DNA from: Bacillota bacterium
Lineage (GTDB): Bacteria > Bacillota > Clostridia > Christensenellales > CAG-138
Reading direction: 5' to 3'
Length of the DNA stretch: 43,988 bases
Assembly: GCA_023451115.1 (NCBI GenBank)
Contig: JAEXFV010000051.1
Coordinates: forward strand, 1-43,988
A model generated the notes under the pieces. It saw nothing but the letters and a program-made list of their open reading frames with translations, searched no databases and was not told the origin of the DNA. Position 1 is the stretch's first letter, and each line of letters starts with the position of its first letter. Below, in pieces: positions 1-8,710 of this stretch. The translations under genes and the position numbers were made by a program.

Positions 1-1335
1 TTCTGGGGGGGGGGGGGAGAGGGGGGGGGCTGGCGGTTCGGGCAAGGGGCATGCTTCACCTGCATCAGAAGGCGCCGGTGGGGCCTCAGGCAGCGGGGGC
101 GCATCCATCTCCCAAGGCGGGGCCGAAATGGAGGAAGATGCTTCTGACTTTTGCGGTGCGGCAGTGCAGGCGGACACCATAACCCCGCTTTCCAAGCGCG
201 CTTCCAGCCTGGCAATGCGGTCTTCCAGAGCAAGCAGGTTTAAGGCGTCCTCGGGGCGACAAATGCGCACCAGAGCGCTTTCCACCAACACCCTGGGCTG
301 CCGTAAATAGCGCATCTCGCTTTGGGTGCGGATTAAAATCTGCATAGCGCTCAATAGCCGCGCTTCGGAAGCTTTTGCCGCCTGTGCTTGATAGCGTGCC
401 ATGGTTTCCTTGGTGCAGTCCAGAATGTCGGCACAACTGCCGCAGGCATTGGCCACCAAAAGCGCCCGCATATGCTGGGCCAGGTCCTGTACAAACACGG
501 AAAGATCTCGGCCGGATTGGATAACCTGGTTGAGCTGCCGCAAAGCAGCCCCTGCATCGCCCTCCAGTAACGCCTCGCTTACGTCAAACAGAAAGCCCTG
601 GTCCATGCTGCCCAGCACATCGTACACATCCTGTGCGCTTACCTTTTCCCCGCAAAAGGCCAGGCATTGGTCTGCCAGGCTCAGTGCATCACGCATGCCC
701 CCGTCGGCTGCACGGGCAATTACGTCCAGCCCTTCCGCTTCGATTTGGGCGCCTGCCTGAGAAAGCACGCTTTTCAGGTTCTCGATGATAATTTCCATGG
801 ACAGACGATGAAAATCATATCGCTGGCAGCGGGAAACCACGGTAGCAGGCAGCTTTTGCGGCTCGGTAGTGGCCAGGATAAACACCACGTGGGAAGGCGG
901 CTCTTCCAGGGTTTTGAGCAGGGCGTTAAACGCATTATTAGAGAGCGCGTGTACCTCGTCGATGATATATACTTTTTTCGGCAGATGCAGGGGAGTGAAG
1001 CGCGCTTTTTCCAGCAACTGCCGCATATCCTCCACGCCTGTGTTGGAGGCAGCGTCCAGCTCGATGATATCCACCGTGTCCTCCAGGTCGCTGCGCCGGC
1101 AGCTTTCACAAACGCCGCAGGGTTCTCCATCCTGCGGGTGCAGGCAGTTAACGGCTCGCGCCAGTATTTTGGCCGTGCTGGTTTTTCCGGTTCCCCGGGA
1201 ACCACAAAACAGATAGGCATGGGCCACATGGCCAGCCGCTACCTGGTTTTTTAAAGTGGTGGTGATATGCTCCTGCCCCAGCACCTGGGAAAACAGGCGG
1301 GGGCGGTATTTTCGGTATAAGGCCTGATACGACAT
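1..1335 (-). CDS. dnaX: DNA polymerase III subunit gamma/tau, C-terminally truncated by the window edge
   Basis: Clamp-loader ATPase that loads the sliding clamp onto primed DNA during replication. 445 codons are visible from ATG at 1335 (Shine-Dalgarno AAAGGAGT at 1343-1350 on the complementary strand) to the window edge, with no stop. The N-terminus starts MSYQALYRKYRPR, typical of the family. Walker A is GSRGTGKT at residues 45-52. A zinc-binding module is formed by C64, C73, C76 and C79. DEVHAL (Walker B region) and VVSRCQRYDF (sensor 1) follow. After about residue 370 the protein becomes a proline-, alanine- and serine-rich linker, as in tau. In the last codons the gene runs through long C tracts (G13 and G9 on the plus strand) that encode prolines. 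The reading frame stays open to base 1. The missing part would be the tau-specific C-terminal domain. Confidence 0.95.
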   Translation of the reverse strand, partial: MSYQALYRKYRPRLFSQVLGQEHITTTLKNQVAAGHVAHAYLFCGSRGTGKTSTAKILARAVNCLHPQDGEPCGVCESCRRSDLEDTVDIIELDAASNTGVEDMRQLLEKARFTPLHLPKKVYIIDEVHALSNNAFNALLKTLEEPPSHVVFILATTEPQKLPATVVSRCQRYDFHRLSMEIIIENLKSVLSQAGAQIEAEGLDVIARAADGGMRDALSLADQCLAFCGEKVSAQDVYDVLGSMDQGFLFDVSEALLEGDAGAALRQLNQVIQSGRDLSVFVQDLAQHMRALLVANACGSCADILDCTKETMARYQAQAAKASEARLLSAMQILIRTQSEMRYLRQPRVLVESALVRICRPEDALNLLALEDRIARLEARLESGVMVSACTAAPQKSEASSSISAPPWEMDAPPLPEAPPAPSDAGEACPLPEPPAPPLSPPPPE

Positions 1336-1431
1336 AAGGGCACTCCTTTGATAATCTTGTGGGAAGGCGTCTACCCGCCGTTGCCCTTACCCATGGGAAA
1401 CATCAACAGGACACAGCGGCTTTACCACCTT

Positions 1432-1440
1432 ATTATACCA
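1432..1440 (-). promoter_or_regulatory. Extended -10 promoter for dnaX
   Basis: On the minus strand the bases read TGGTATAAT, an extended -10 element (TGn plus a perfect TATAAT). It lies about 95 bases upstream of the dnaX start. No good -35 is seen at the usual distance, which is normal for extended -10 promoters. The leader between it and dnaX has short GC-rich inverted repeats but no recognised RNA. Confidence 0.5.
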
Positions 1441-1492
1441 TATCCATCCGGTCAACTCACGAAAAGCCTACCCCAAAGCACGCATAATATAT

Positions 1493-1521
1493 TTGCCCCC
1501 AGTGGGAGGAAAGAGTACAAT
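1493..1521 (+). promoter_or_regulatory. Predicted sigma-A promoter for the aminotransferase gene
   Basis: TTGCCC at 1493-1498 and TACAAT at 1516-1521 are separated by exactly 17 bases. They sit about 60 bases before the aminotransferase start and are oriented towards it. The -35 matches consensus at four of six positions and the -10 at five of six. Confidence 0.45.
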
Positions 1522-1582
1522 AAAAATAAGAAACAGATCAATGATACAATGAACAAAATAATATGAATGGAGCGTGAAGGGC

Positions 1583-2770
1583 ATGACGGCATTTGCAAAG
1601 CGTATGGACGGCGTTTCAGGAAGCGTGATCCGCGAAATCCTTAAATTGATGGGCGATCCGGAAATCATATCCTTTGGCGGCGGTAATCCGGCAAAAGAAT
1701 CCTTCCCCCTGGATATGGTGGAACAAATGGCGCATGAGGTTCTGGAAAAAAACGGAGCGAATATTTTGCAATATGGCACCACTGAGGGATTTATGCCCTT
1801 GCGGGAGTCCTATCTGGAGCATATTGCCCGCCCCAAAGGGGTAGAGGCACAAATTGAGAACGTGATTACCCTCACCGGTTCTACCCAGGGATTGGATCTG
1901 ATTGCAAAAATCTTTCTTGATCCCGGCGATAAGGTGTTGGTAGAGTCCCCTACGTTCCTGGGCGCGCTGCAGATTTTCCACACTTATCAGGGTGACTGCG
2001 TGCCGGTATCCATGGATGATGAGGGCGTGGTGCTGGAAGAACTGGAAGAGAAGATGAAAACCCTGCATCCCAAACTCTTCTATTGCATCCCCACATTCCA
2101 AAATCCTACGGGAAAAACCCTGGGTGAGGAGCGCCGCAAGGCAGTAGCAGAGCTTGCCTCCCGGTACGATGTGATGGTGATTGAGGACGATCCTTATGGC
2201 GATCTGCGTTATCGCGGCACAGCGCTCGCCCCTATCAAAACATACGATAAAACCGGCCATGTGATGATGCTCAACAGCTTCTCCAAAATCCTTTCTCCCG
2301 GCCTGCGGGTGGGCGCGGTAGTGGCTACGCCGGAAATCATTAAAAAGCTTACGGTAGCCAAACAGGGCAGCGATACCCATACCACAAACCTTTCCCAGGC
2401 GATTGCGGACTTGTTCCTGCGCCGGGGCATGCTGCCGGGACATTTACAGAGCATCTGCCCCATGTATGCGGAGCGGCTCAACGCTATGGAGGCGGGGTTG
2501 AAGGAATTTTTCCCTGAGGCATGCAAATTCACCCATCCCGACGGCGGCCTGTTTGTGTGGGGCGAACTGCCGGGCGCGCCGGATATGCCGAAGATGCTGG
2601 CGCGGGCTACCAGCGAAATCAAGGTGGCGTTCATTCCAGGGCAGTATTTCTTTGTAAATCCTTCCGCTATGGGGCAAAATACCATGCGGTTGAACTTCTC
2701 CTCTGCTACGCCGGAAAAGATCACCATAGGGCTAGAGCGGTTGGGTAAGCTGGTAAAGGAAAGCCTGTAA
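1583..2770 (+). CDS. PLP-dependent aminotransferase, class I/II (2-aminoadipate/LysN-like group)
   Basis: A fold-type I pyridoxal-phosphate aminotransferase of 395 residues, expected to be cytoplasmic. Visible motifs are FGGGNPAKESFP near residues 31-42, the NPTG motif in TFQNPTGKTL (171-180), EDDPYGDLRY (201-210) and the Schiff-base lysine K235 in NSFSKILSPGLRVG. This spacing is that of the LysN/2-aminoadipate and valine-pyruvate-like aminotransferases, often annotated only as aminotransferase-like; the amino donor cannot be told from sequence. ATG 1583 is preferred because GGAG at 1569-1572 is ten bases upstream; an in-frame GTG at 1574 would add three residues but has no well-spaced ribosome site. 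The gene is monocistronic, divergent from dnaX, convergent with putP, and ends at a strong terminator. Confidence 0.88.
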   Translation: MTAFAKRMDGVSGSVIREILKLMGDPEIISFGGGNPAKESFPLDMVEQMAHEVLEKNGANILQYGTTEGFMPLRESYLEHIARPKGVEAQIENVITLTGSTQGLDLIAKIFLDPGDKVLVESPTFLGALQIFHTYQGDCVPVSMDDEGVVLEELEEKMKTLHPKLFYCIPTFQNPTGKTLGEERRKAVAELASRYDVMVIEDDPYGDLRYRGTALAPIKTYDKTGHVMMLNSFSKILSPGLRVGAVVATPEIIKKLTVAKQGSDTHTTNLSQAIADLFLRRGMLPGHLQSICPMYAERLNAMEAGLKEFFPEACKFTHPDGGLFVWGELPGAPDMPKMLARATSEIKVAFIPGQYFFVNPSAMGQNTMRLNFSSATPEKITIGLERLGKLVKESL

Positions 2771-2778
2771 ACCAAATC

Positions 2779-2815
2779 AAAAACATCCCCCGGCGCATAG
2801 CCGAGGGATGTTTTT
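2779..2815. terminator. Bidirectional terminator between the aminotransferase gene and putP
   Basis: Stem AACATCCC-CGGC pairs with GCCG-GGGATGTT around a GCATA loop (one mismatch). It is flanked by A residues on the left and TTTTT on the right, so it can serve both convergent genes. Confidence 0.85.
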
Positions 2816-2825
2816 ATTGTAAGCA

Positions 2826-4391
2826 TCAGGCGCCTTTGCGCACCAATTCAAATTCCCGTTGCAACGTTGCATCCGGCTGTTTGCCGCACAGGGATACCAC
2901 CAGGATAACCAGGCAGGAAATGAGAAAAGCAGGGAACAGTTCGTATATGCCCAACAAACCGCCCAGAGGCTTGAGAACCAGCTTCCAGAAGAATACCATA
3001 ACGCCCCCTGTAATCATGCCGGCCACTGCGCCTGCGTGAGTGGTACGCTTCCAGAACAGGGAGAATAGCATCACAGGCCCAAAGGTTGCGCCAAATCCCG
3101 CCCATGCAAAGGATACGATGGTAAAGATCACGCTGTTTTCATCCCAGGCGATAGCCACCCCCAACAGGGAAATCATCAGCAGCATGATCCGGGATATCCG
3201 CATGACCTGCTTGTCCGTAGCGTTGCGTTTGAGAATGCCTTCATAAATGTTTTTAGAGAAGGCAGAGGCAGCGATAAGCAGATAGGAATCGGAGGAGCTG
3301 ATGGTAGCGGCCAGAATTCCTGCCATCACGATGCCAGCCAATAACGGCGGCAACAGGGATTGGGAAATGGTGATGAACACGTTTTCCGCTCCAGAGGCGG
3401 TAGCCAGCGCTGCTTCCGCAGGGAACAACGCCCGGCCGATTACGCCGATAAACACGGCGGCAAACAAGGAAAGTGCGCACCAAATGGTTGCAATCTGACG
3501 GGATTGCCTGAGTTCCCCTTCCTTGCGGATCGCCATAAACCGCAGCAGCACTTGAGGCATGCCAAAGTAGCCTAGGCCCCAGGATAGGGTGGAGATGATG
3601 GTCAAAAAGCCATAGTTTCCAGGCTCGCCGAATACCGGAGCCCCTCCTTGCGCAAGCTGCACGCCGCTAGAGTCCAAAGCGGGAGAGGCCAGGGATGTGA
3701 GGGAGAAATAACCGGGGATGGCCTTTGCGTTTTCCAACACTGCATCCATACCTCCCGCAGCTGCAGTACCTAAAACCAGGATGACCAGCAAAGCAAATAT
3801 CATTACGATAGCCTGCATGAAATCCGACGCGCTTTCCGCCAGAAACCCGCCTAGAAAAGTGTAAAACACCACGAATATGGCCCCGGCAATCATCATAGAA
3901 TGATAGGATAGGCCGAAAAGCGTGCTAAAGAGCTTTCCGCAGGTCACAAAGCAACTGGAAGCGTAAACGGTGAAAAACACCAGGATGAACAGCGCACTGA
4001 TGGTCAAAAGCACTTTTTTCTTTTCGTGGAAGCGGTTGCTGAAAAAGTCGGGCACGGTGATGGCGTCGCCGGATACCACGGAATAGCGTCTGAGCCGTTT
4101 AGCAACCAGCAGCCAGTTGATATAGGTGCCCAGTAATAAACCGATTGCTGTCCAGGCAGCGTCCGCGATGCCGCACCAATAAGCTACTCCAGGCAGCCCC
4201 ATCAGCAGCCAGCCGCTCATATCCGAAGCTTCCGCGCTCATGGCGGCAATCCAAGGCCCCAGAGAGCGTTTGCCTAAAAAATAGGTTTGTGAGTCAGTGT
4301 TGGCCCGTTTGGCAAAATACAGCCCGATGGCAACTACCACCAGCATATACCCCAACATAGCCAGAAATGTTTGTAGCGTTTCCCCAGACAT
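2826..4391 (-). CDS. putP: Sodium/proline symporter (SSS family)
   Basis: Membrane symporter importing proline with sodium. The 521-residue product has the length and roughly thirteen hydrophobic segments expected of PutP. The SAEASDMSGWLLMGLPG signature at residues 52-68 contains D57 and S59, equivalent to the sodium-binding D55/S57 of E. coli PutP. GGFLAESASDFMQ and the later ILAATISSSDSYLL segment (second part of the sodium site) are also present. ATG 4391 follows an AAGGGG ribosome site. It could transport a related amino acid, but the match to PutP motifs is strong. The gene stands alone on the minus strand, downstream of the MBL-hydrolase terminator, and has its own promoter candidate. 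Confidence 0.9.
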   Translation of the reverse strand: MSGETLQTFLAMLGYMLVVVAIGLYFAKRANTDSQTYFLGKRSLGPWIAAMSAEASDMSGWLLMGLPGVAYWCGIADAAWTAIGLLLGTYINWLLVAKRLRRYSVVSGDAITVPDFFSNRFHEKKKVLLTISALFILVFFTVYASSCFVTCGKLFSTLFGLSYHSMMIAGAIFVVFYTFLGGFLAESASDFMQAIVMIFALLVILVLGTAAAGGMDAVLENAKAIPGYFSLTSLASPALDSSGVQLAQGGAPVFGEPGNYGFLTIISTLSWGLGYFGMPQVLLRFMAIRKEGELRQSRQIATIWCALSLFAAVFIGVIGRALFPAEAALATASGAENVFITISQSLLPPLLAGIVMAGILAATISSSDSYLLIAASAFSKNIYEGILKRNATDKQVMRISRIMLLMISLLGVAIAWDENSVIFTIVSFAWAGFGATFGPVMLFSLFWKRTTHAGAVAGMITGGVMVFFWKLVLKPLGGLLGIYELFPAFLISCLVILVVSLCGKQPDATLQREFELVRKGA

Positions 4392-4434
4392 GATGATACC
4401 CCTTCAATCTTCATTTTTCTTTACGTATTGTTTC

Positions 4435-4463
4435 ATAGTAAGTGACAGGCACATAAATGTAAA
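4435..4463 (-). promoter_or_regulatory. Predicted sigma-A promoter for putP
   Basis: Minus-strand TTTACA (4463-4458) and TACTAT (4440-4435) are spaced 17 bases apart, about 45 bases upstream of the putP start. Confidence 0.4.
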
Positions 4464-4497
4464 TTGATCGGGCGGAGTCTTAACGAAATCTGAACGA

Positions 4498-4524
4498 ATA
4501 AAAAAGGGGCAACGCCCCTTTACT
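4498..4524 (-). terminator. Terminator of the MBL-hydrolase gene
   Basis: An eight-base-pair stem, AAAGGGGC/GCCCCTTT, closes a three-base loop. On the minus strand it runs into six T residues, so it terminates leftward transcription coming from the hydrolase gene at 4590. Confidence 0.8.
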
Positions 4525-4589
4525 ATTCGACACAGTCTGCCTCAATACGCTTTCCCGCTCAATGCCTTTTAAGCAAGCAGGACGCTGGT

Positions 4590-5402
4590 TTACAGCCTCA
4601 GTTCTTCCCCGGTGCTAAAATATGCCAGCTGGCTGCCCAACTGGGATTTGAGTATATCGTAAGCGGCAAGGCCGGTACAATGGCAAGTATAGATTGGTAT
4701 TCCCAGATTGCGAAGATACGCTCCCGTTTGCCGGATGGCATCCAGCTCTTCCGGATGATATGGGCTTTCCTGCTTCAGGTGCAGTCCCCCGATGAAAGCG
4801 GCGGGAAGTGCTCCAAAAACCGCTTGGTAAGCCTCCAGAATATTTATCACACCCCGATGAGAGCAGCCGCTTAGGAGCACATTCCCCTCCGGGCGGCAGA
4901 GAACCAGACTCTGCTCGTGAATAAAATCGTCGGGGGTAAGCGCTTCTGCGCGCTGCATCATCAGCCCCTGGTTGGAAAAAGGGCAAAGGATTTTGCCGGA
5001 AACCTGGTTCAGCAGGAAAAGCGAGGAATCAATCCAATGGTCACCTGTTACGGCAACCAACTGCTTATGGGAAGACAGGCCCGCATCCAGTCCGATATAT
5101 GCATGATGCCGGTTGCAATAAAATGCAAAAGCGCTTTGCTGGTGATAAACCGGGGCAACCGAATTTTGCCGGAGGAACTCCCCCAGCCCGCCGCCATGGT
5201 CAAAATGGCCATGAGAGAGCACCGCTGTGTCCACCAGGGCCAAATCCACCCCCAGCAAAGCCGCATTTTGAGCAAACGCAGAGCTTGCGCCTGTATCGAA
5301 AAGCAGACGGTGATTGGGTAATTCCACATAGAGACTCAGCCCGTGTTCACACTGCAGCTGGGGATTGTGGTTGGTATTTTCCATCAGGTTGACAATACGC
5401 AT
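4590..5402 (-). CDS. MBL-fold metallo-hydrolase (COG1237-like)
   Basis: A metallo-beta-lactamase-fold protein of 270 residues, probably cytoplasmic. The metal-binding signature SHGHFDHGGG has H64, H66, D68 and H69, and a later GCSHRGVINI supplies another histidine. FDTGAS near residue 35 and the C-terminal CHCTG are typical of the COG1237 group, some members of which are named dihydropterin or ribofuranosylaminobenzene phosphate synthases. The substrate here is unknown. ATG 5402 is chosen because GGGGTGAG lies five bases upstream; GTG 5411 is in frame but lacks a spaced ribosome site. The gene is separate from the kinase gene by a hairpin and a promoter candidate. Confidence 0.82.
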   Translation of the reverse strand: MRIVNLMENTNHNPQLQCEHGLSLYVELPNHRLLFDTGASSAFAQNAALLGVDLALVDTAVLSHGHFDHGGGLGEFLRQNSVAPVYHQQSAFAFYCNRHHAYIGLDAGLSSHKQLVAVTGDHWIDSSLFLLNQVSGKILCPFSNQGLMMQRAEALTPDDFIHEQSLVLCRPEGNVLLSGCSHRGVINILEAYQAVFGALPAAFIGGLHLKQESPYHPEELDAIRQTGAYLRNLGIPIYTCHCTGLAAYDILKSQLGSQLAYFSTGEELRL

Positions 5403-5477
5403 CAATCTCACCCCAAATGCTTACTGATCCCCGAAATCATAGGGCCTCAAGGTATAACACTCCGGTTTGGCAGGGGA

Positions 5478-5505
5478 AAAGCCGCGCGCTGTAGCTTGCG
5501 GCTTT
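5478..5505 (-). terminator. Hairpin between the histidine kinase and the MBL hydrolase
   Basis: AAAGCCGC and GCGGCTTT form an eight-base-pair stem with a 12-base loop, followed on the minus strand by a short TTTT. Outer GGCAG/CTGCC bases (5469-5473, 5508-5512) can extend it. It either ends the two-component operon or, because a promoter candidate lies between the kinase stop and the hairpin, attenuates the hydrolase gene. Confidence 0.5.
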
Positions 5506-5526
5506 CGCTGCCCAATGTTATTTTTT

Positions 5527-5535
5527 ATTCTATCA
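5527..5535 (-). promoter_or_regulatory. Possible extended -10 promoter for the MBL hydrolase
   Basis: Minus strand reads TGATAGAAT within an AT-rich stretch just after the kinase stop codon. Support is the TGn extension and position only. Confidence 0.3.
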
Positions 5536-5565
5536 TATTATTTTAGCATAGAAGCAAAAAGAATA

Positions 5566-7593
5566 TTAAACTTGCTCCTCTGGCCGTTCTGTTTCCTGGC
5601 CAGAGGATACGGGAATCTCTACCATGGCTTTAAATAAATCCCCGTCAATGGTCAATAGAAAGCGCCCGCCCATAAGCTCCGTCAGGTTTTTTACGATAGA
5701 AAGGCCCAAGCCGGAGCCCTCCGTTGAACGGGAGGCATCTCCCCGCACAAACCGCTGGGTAAGCGCATCAGCAGAAATATTCAAGGGGTCTTTGGAAACA
5801 TTTTTCATGATGATGGCAATATAGCCGGCTTCCTGGCTGGGTGCCGCTTCCCAATATACCCGGGAACCGGGCTGGGCATATTTGATGGCATTGGAGCAGA
5901 GGTTTTCCAATGCCCGCCACAGTAAGCGCCCGTCTGCAGTAGCAAAGAGGGGCTGATCCGGCAGGATGATCCGCCAATCAAGACCGGAAGCTGTGATACG
6001 GTCCTCCAGTTCCGCCGTGCCTTGGCGGATCAGTTCGCATACATCCAGCCGCTCCAGATGCACGGGCATATTGCCGCTGGCCGCCTTTGCGGCTTCAAAC
6101 AGATCTTCCGTGAGCCTTTTTAGCCGCTGGGTCTTCTGGCTGAGCACCTCCACATACTCTTTTTGGTCCGGCTGCAGCTCTGTCTGCTTTAATAGATCCA
6201 CATAAGCCAGTATAGAGGTGAGAGGGGTCTTCAAGTCATGGGATACATTGGTAATGAGCTCGGTTTTCATGGACTGGGCCTTCACCTGCTCCCGTACAGC
6301 AGCCTGTATGCCTTGGGCCAGGTTGTTTACGTCGTCTATCATGTTGCGCTGCGGGGGCGTGCATATGCGGGGTTGGCGCAACGGCTTGGATAAGTCTCCT
6401 TCCCGCATGCGTTTTAAGCCCTGGGCAATGGCCCGTTCCTGAAACAGGTATCCGCCACAGCCCAGCGCTAGCAGCACGGCAAAAAGAAATGCGCCGAAAC
6501 TTCCAGGCCAGCTCTGCCATAAGATCAACAGCGCAATACAGATGCCCACCATGAGCATAACTGCGAGAGGAGTGGGTGCCAAAGCGCGAAATGCCCGCGA
6601 AACCGCCTGCATACCCCTTTTTAGCAGCCGATAAATCACCATACAAGCCCAGCCAAGGAACGTATGGCGCAAAAACCTGTGCTGCTTGATCCGCCGGGCG
6701 CAGCTGGTGAAAACCGCAAGGCAAAGCAGCACCGCTGCCAGGCAGAGCACCAACAACAATAGCGTGTGGGGACCGGAAGCGTGATCGATGGCCTGAACAG
6801 CCAGTTGTTCTGCGCCCATGAAGGCAAAGGCGCATAAGAAGAATACCGCTACTGCCTGTAAGTCTAAAAACAGCCAATCCCACCAAACCAGGAACACCTC
6901 CTGCTGCCCTGGACGGCGGCCGGCGCATACCACCAGATAAACCGTGCTGCATATCAGCAACGCTACGCCGCCAAAGAACAGCCACAGGGCCAGCACGCCT
7001 GTGGAATAATCCTGTTGCCATTGGGATTGCTGCTGTTCAAATTGCTGGTTGGACAGGCCGCCTATGGCAATGGGAACAGACTGCGCTTCTTCCAGGGCAA
7101 GAGCGCCAGGTCCTGCCGCGCCGGTAGCATAGTTTGCGTTTATCCCGATGCTGCGCTTTCCGTCCGGGTAGATGACACAATGGGCGGGAAGCGTTGTATA
7201 TTGCTCCAGAGTTTGCATCCAGTCCATTCCGGAAGAAATGAGCGTATACGATAATCCTGCGCTTTCCAGCTGCTGCTTCCATAATGAAGCGGTTTGCTGC
7301 TGCTGGGCGGTCAGGGCGCTGCTTTGCAGCAGCATGGCATAGTCTTCCAAAATGGCTGCTGTTTGAGTAAAATCAGCCCGAAAAGTCTGGCTGTTGAGGT
7401 AACGGCGCTCTCCGTCTTTCAACACTTGGAGCCCTTCCCGGCCATTGAGCGTCCCGTATACCATCATGCATGTCGCCAGCAGGCAAAGGAATAATGCGAT
7501 CCCTTTATAAACAAATTTGCAGTTATGATAGTCCGGTTGTTTTTTATGCGGCGCGGCCAATTGCGGCTTACTGCTTTTCCAATTTGTATCCAA
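5566..7593 (-). CDS. Sensor histidine kinase with multi-spanning membrane region
   Basis: A 675-residue membrane histidine kinase, partner of the response regulator immediately upstream. Residues 31-48 form a first membrane helix; residues 50-196 are probably extracytoplasmic. About 199-224, 240-260, 276-297, 311-323, 341-360 and 366-384 are further hydrophobic segments, more than the usual two. The H-box is SHDLKTPLTS with H452; ENLCSNAIKY is the N-box and GSGLGLSIVKN the G-box. The start is TTG at 7593, which overlaps the regulator gene by 26 bases and implies translational coupling. The ribosome site is weak, so a nearby downstream TTG is possible, but the first membrane helix must lie downstream of either. 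The signal sensed is not evident. Confidence 0.87.
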   Translation of the reverse strand: MDTNWKSSKPQLAAPHKKQPDYHNCKFVYKGIALFLCLLATCMMVYGTLNGREGLQVLKDGERRYLNSQTFRADFTQTAAILEDYAMLLQSSALTAQQQQTASLWKQQLESAGLSYTLISSGMDWMQTLEQYTTLPAHCVIYPDGKRSIGINANYATGAAGPGALALEEAQSVPIAIGGLSNQQFEQQQSQWQQDYSTGVLALWLFFGGVALLICSTVYLVVCAGRRPGQQEVFLVWWDWLFLDLQAVAVFFLCAFAFMGAEQLAVQAIDHASGPHTLLLLVLCLAAVLLCLAVFTSCARRIKQHRFLRHTFLGWACMVIYRLLKRGMQAVSRAFRALAPTPLAVMLMVGICIALLILWQSWPGSFGAFLFAVLLALGCGGYLFQERAIAQGLKRMREGDLSKPLRQPRICTPPQRNMIDDVNNLAQGIQAAVREQVKAQSMKTELITNVSHDLKTPLTSILAYVDLLKQTELQPDQKEYVEVLSQKTQRLKRLTEDLFEAAKAASGNMPVHLERLDVCELIRQGTAELEDRITASGLDWRIILPDQPLFATADGRLLWRALENLCSNAIKYAQPGSRVYWEAAPSQEAGYIAIIMKNVSKDPLNISADALTQRFVRGDASRSTEGSGLGLSIVKNLTELMGGRFLLTIDGDLFKAMVEIPVSSGQETERPEEQV

Positions 7594-8263
7594 TACCCCA
7601 CACCACCTTTAAGTATTTGGGATTTTCGGGATTGATCTCGATTTTTTTGCGGATTCGCCGCACGTGCACAGCCACGGTGTTTTCCGCCGCGTATGCAGGC
7701 TCGTTCCATACCTGCTCGTAGATCTGGGGAATGGTGTACACCCGGCCAGGGTTTTTGATGAGCAGCAGCAAAATACCGTATTCCATGGGGGTGAGTTTTA
7801 CCTGCTCGCCATCCACGCGCACTTCCTTCTTTTCATCATCCACCGTTAGGCCGCCTAACCGGTAAACCTGGGAAGAAGTCAGGTCCGCCCCCAGCTGAGT
7901 ATAGCGCCGCAGCTGGGATTTGACCCGGGCCAGCAGCTCATAGGGGTCGAAAGGTTTGGCCACATAATCATCGGCTCCCAGATCCAATCCCAGGATTTTA
8001 TCCGCGCCTTCGCTCTTAGCGGAAAGCATAATCACTGGAATGCGGCTGGCTTCACGGATGCGCTGGATGGCGGTGATCCCGTCCATCTGCGGCATCATTA
8101 CGTCCAGAATAACGAGATGCACCGGCTCTTCTTCCAAAATGCGCAGCGCCTCGCGGCCATTGCCTGCGCTAAGCACCCGGTAGCCCGCTTGGGTCAAATA
8201 AATTCGTAATGCGTCTACGATGGCTTTTTCATCGTCGCAAACCAATATGTTTTGCTGTTCCAC
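7568..8263 (-). CDS. OmpR/PhoB-family response regulator
   Basis: A 231-residue DNA-binding response regulator. The receiver domain (about 5-118) has the acidic pair D10/D11, phosphoacceptor D54 in VILDVMMPQMDG and lysine in MLSAKSE. The C-terminal winged-helix domain (about 132-229) has the LTPMEYGILLLL and VHVRRIRKKIE signatures. GTG 8263 is preferred: AAAGAGGG lies seven bases upstream and the product begins MEQQNILVCDDE. The longer in-frame ATG at 8299 would add 12 residues unlike the family. It is the first gene of a two-gene operon with the kinase. Confidence 0.92.
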   Translation of the reverse strand: MEQQNILVCDDEKAIVDALRIYLTQAGYRVLSAGNGREALRILEEEPVHLVILDVMMPQMDGITAIQRIREASRIPVIMLSAKSEGADKILGLDLGADDYVAKPFDPYELLARVKSQLRRYTQLGADLTSSQVYRLGGLTVDDEKKEVRVDGEQVKLTPMEYGILLLLIKNPGRVYTIPQIYEQVWNEPAYAAENTVAVHVRRIRKKIEINPENPKYLKVVWGIGYKLEKQ

Positions 8264-8403
8264 GGCGTTTCCCTCTTTCCCCGTCCCATATCTATGCATA
8301 GAGCATAGCAGCCTTTTCTTAAGCTGGAGGGCATGGTTTTCTTACGATTTTATGAACAGAACCAACGCTGCCATGTAAGACCGGGCGATATGGCTCTAAG
8401 TAT

Positions 8404-8431
8404 ATTATATTCCCTTCCCCGTTTGGCGCAA
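8404..8431 (-). promoter_or_regulatory. Predicted promoter for the response regulator/kinase operon
   Basis: Minus strand TTGCGC (8431-8426), 16-base spacer, perfect TATAAT (8409-8404). It gives a leader of about 130 bases before the GTG start. Confidence 0.45.
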
Positions 8432-8500
8432 AATCCAAATTCTTTTAGAAAAGGCCAGAAAAATTTGTTGATAGGCGGACCACGATGGTTGGAACATAAT

Positions 8501-8540
8501 AAAAACAGCTTCCGGCACAAATGAACCGGAAGCCGTTTTT
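8501..8540. terminator. Bidirectional terminator-like hairpin
   Basis: GCTTCCGG (8508-8515) pairs with CCGGAAGC (8526-8533), flanked by AAAAAC on the left and GTTTTT on the right. No gene ends here on either strand, so it implies an unannotated transcript. Confidence 0.7.
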
Positions 8541-8543
8541 ACT

Positions 8544-8585
8544 CGTTCATAACGGGGAGGGACTAACTCCGTATCGTCTTGAACG
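8544..8585. ncRNA. Candidate structured RNA element
   Basis: CGTTCA (8544-8549) pairs with TGAACG (8580-8585). Inside, ACGG..AG can pair with CTCCGT. It is followed by another nested pairing, GCGG/CCGC, near 8607-8623. Lying between two terminator-like hairpins, the segment may be a small RNA; strand and identity are unknown. Confidence 0.25.
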
Positions 8586-8710
8586 AAAAAGGCTGTGTTA
8601 TGCATTGCGGTACACAACACCGCCTGTTGTTTGCCTGAATGGGATTGCAACGTTTCTGCATGCATTCCATCAGACAAAGAAGGGTGGTTATCACCTGTAT
8701 GATAGCATGC

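Noticed and set aside
1336..1430. SRP RNA near dnaX
   Set aside because: The signal-recognition RNA is often close to dnaX in Firmicutes, but the conserved GGTCAGG...GGAAGGAAGCAGC motif is not present on either strand of this spacer.
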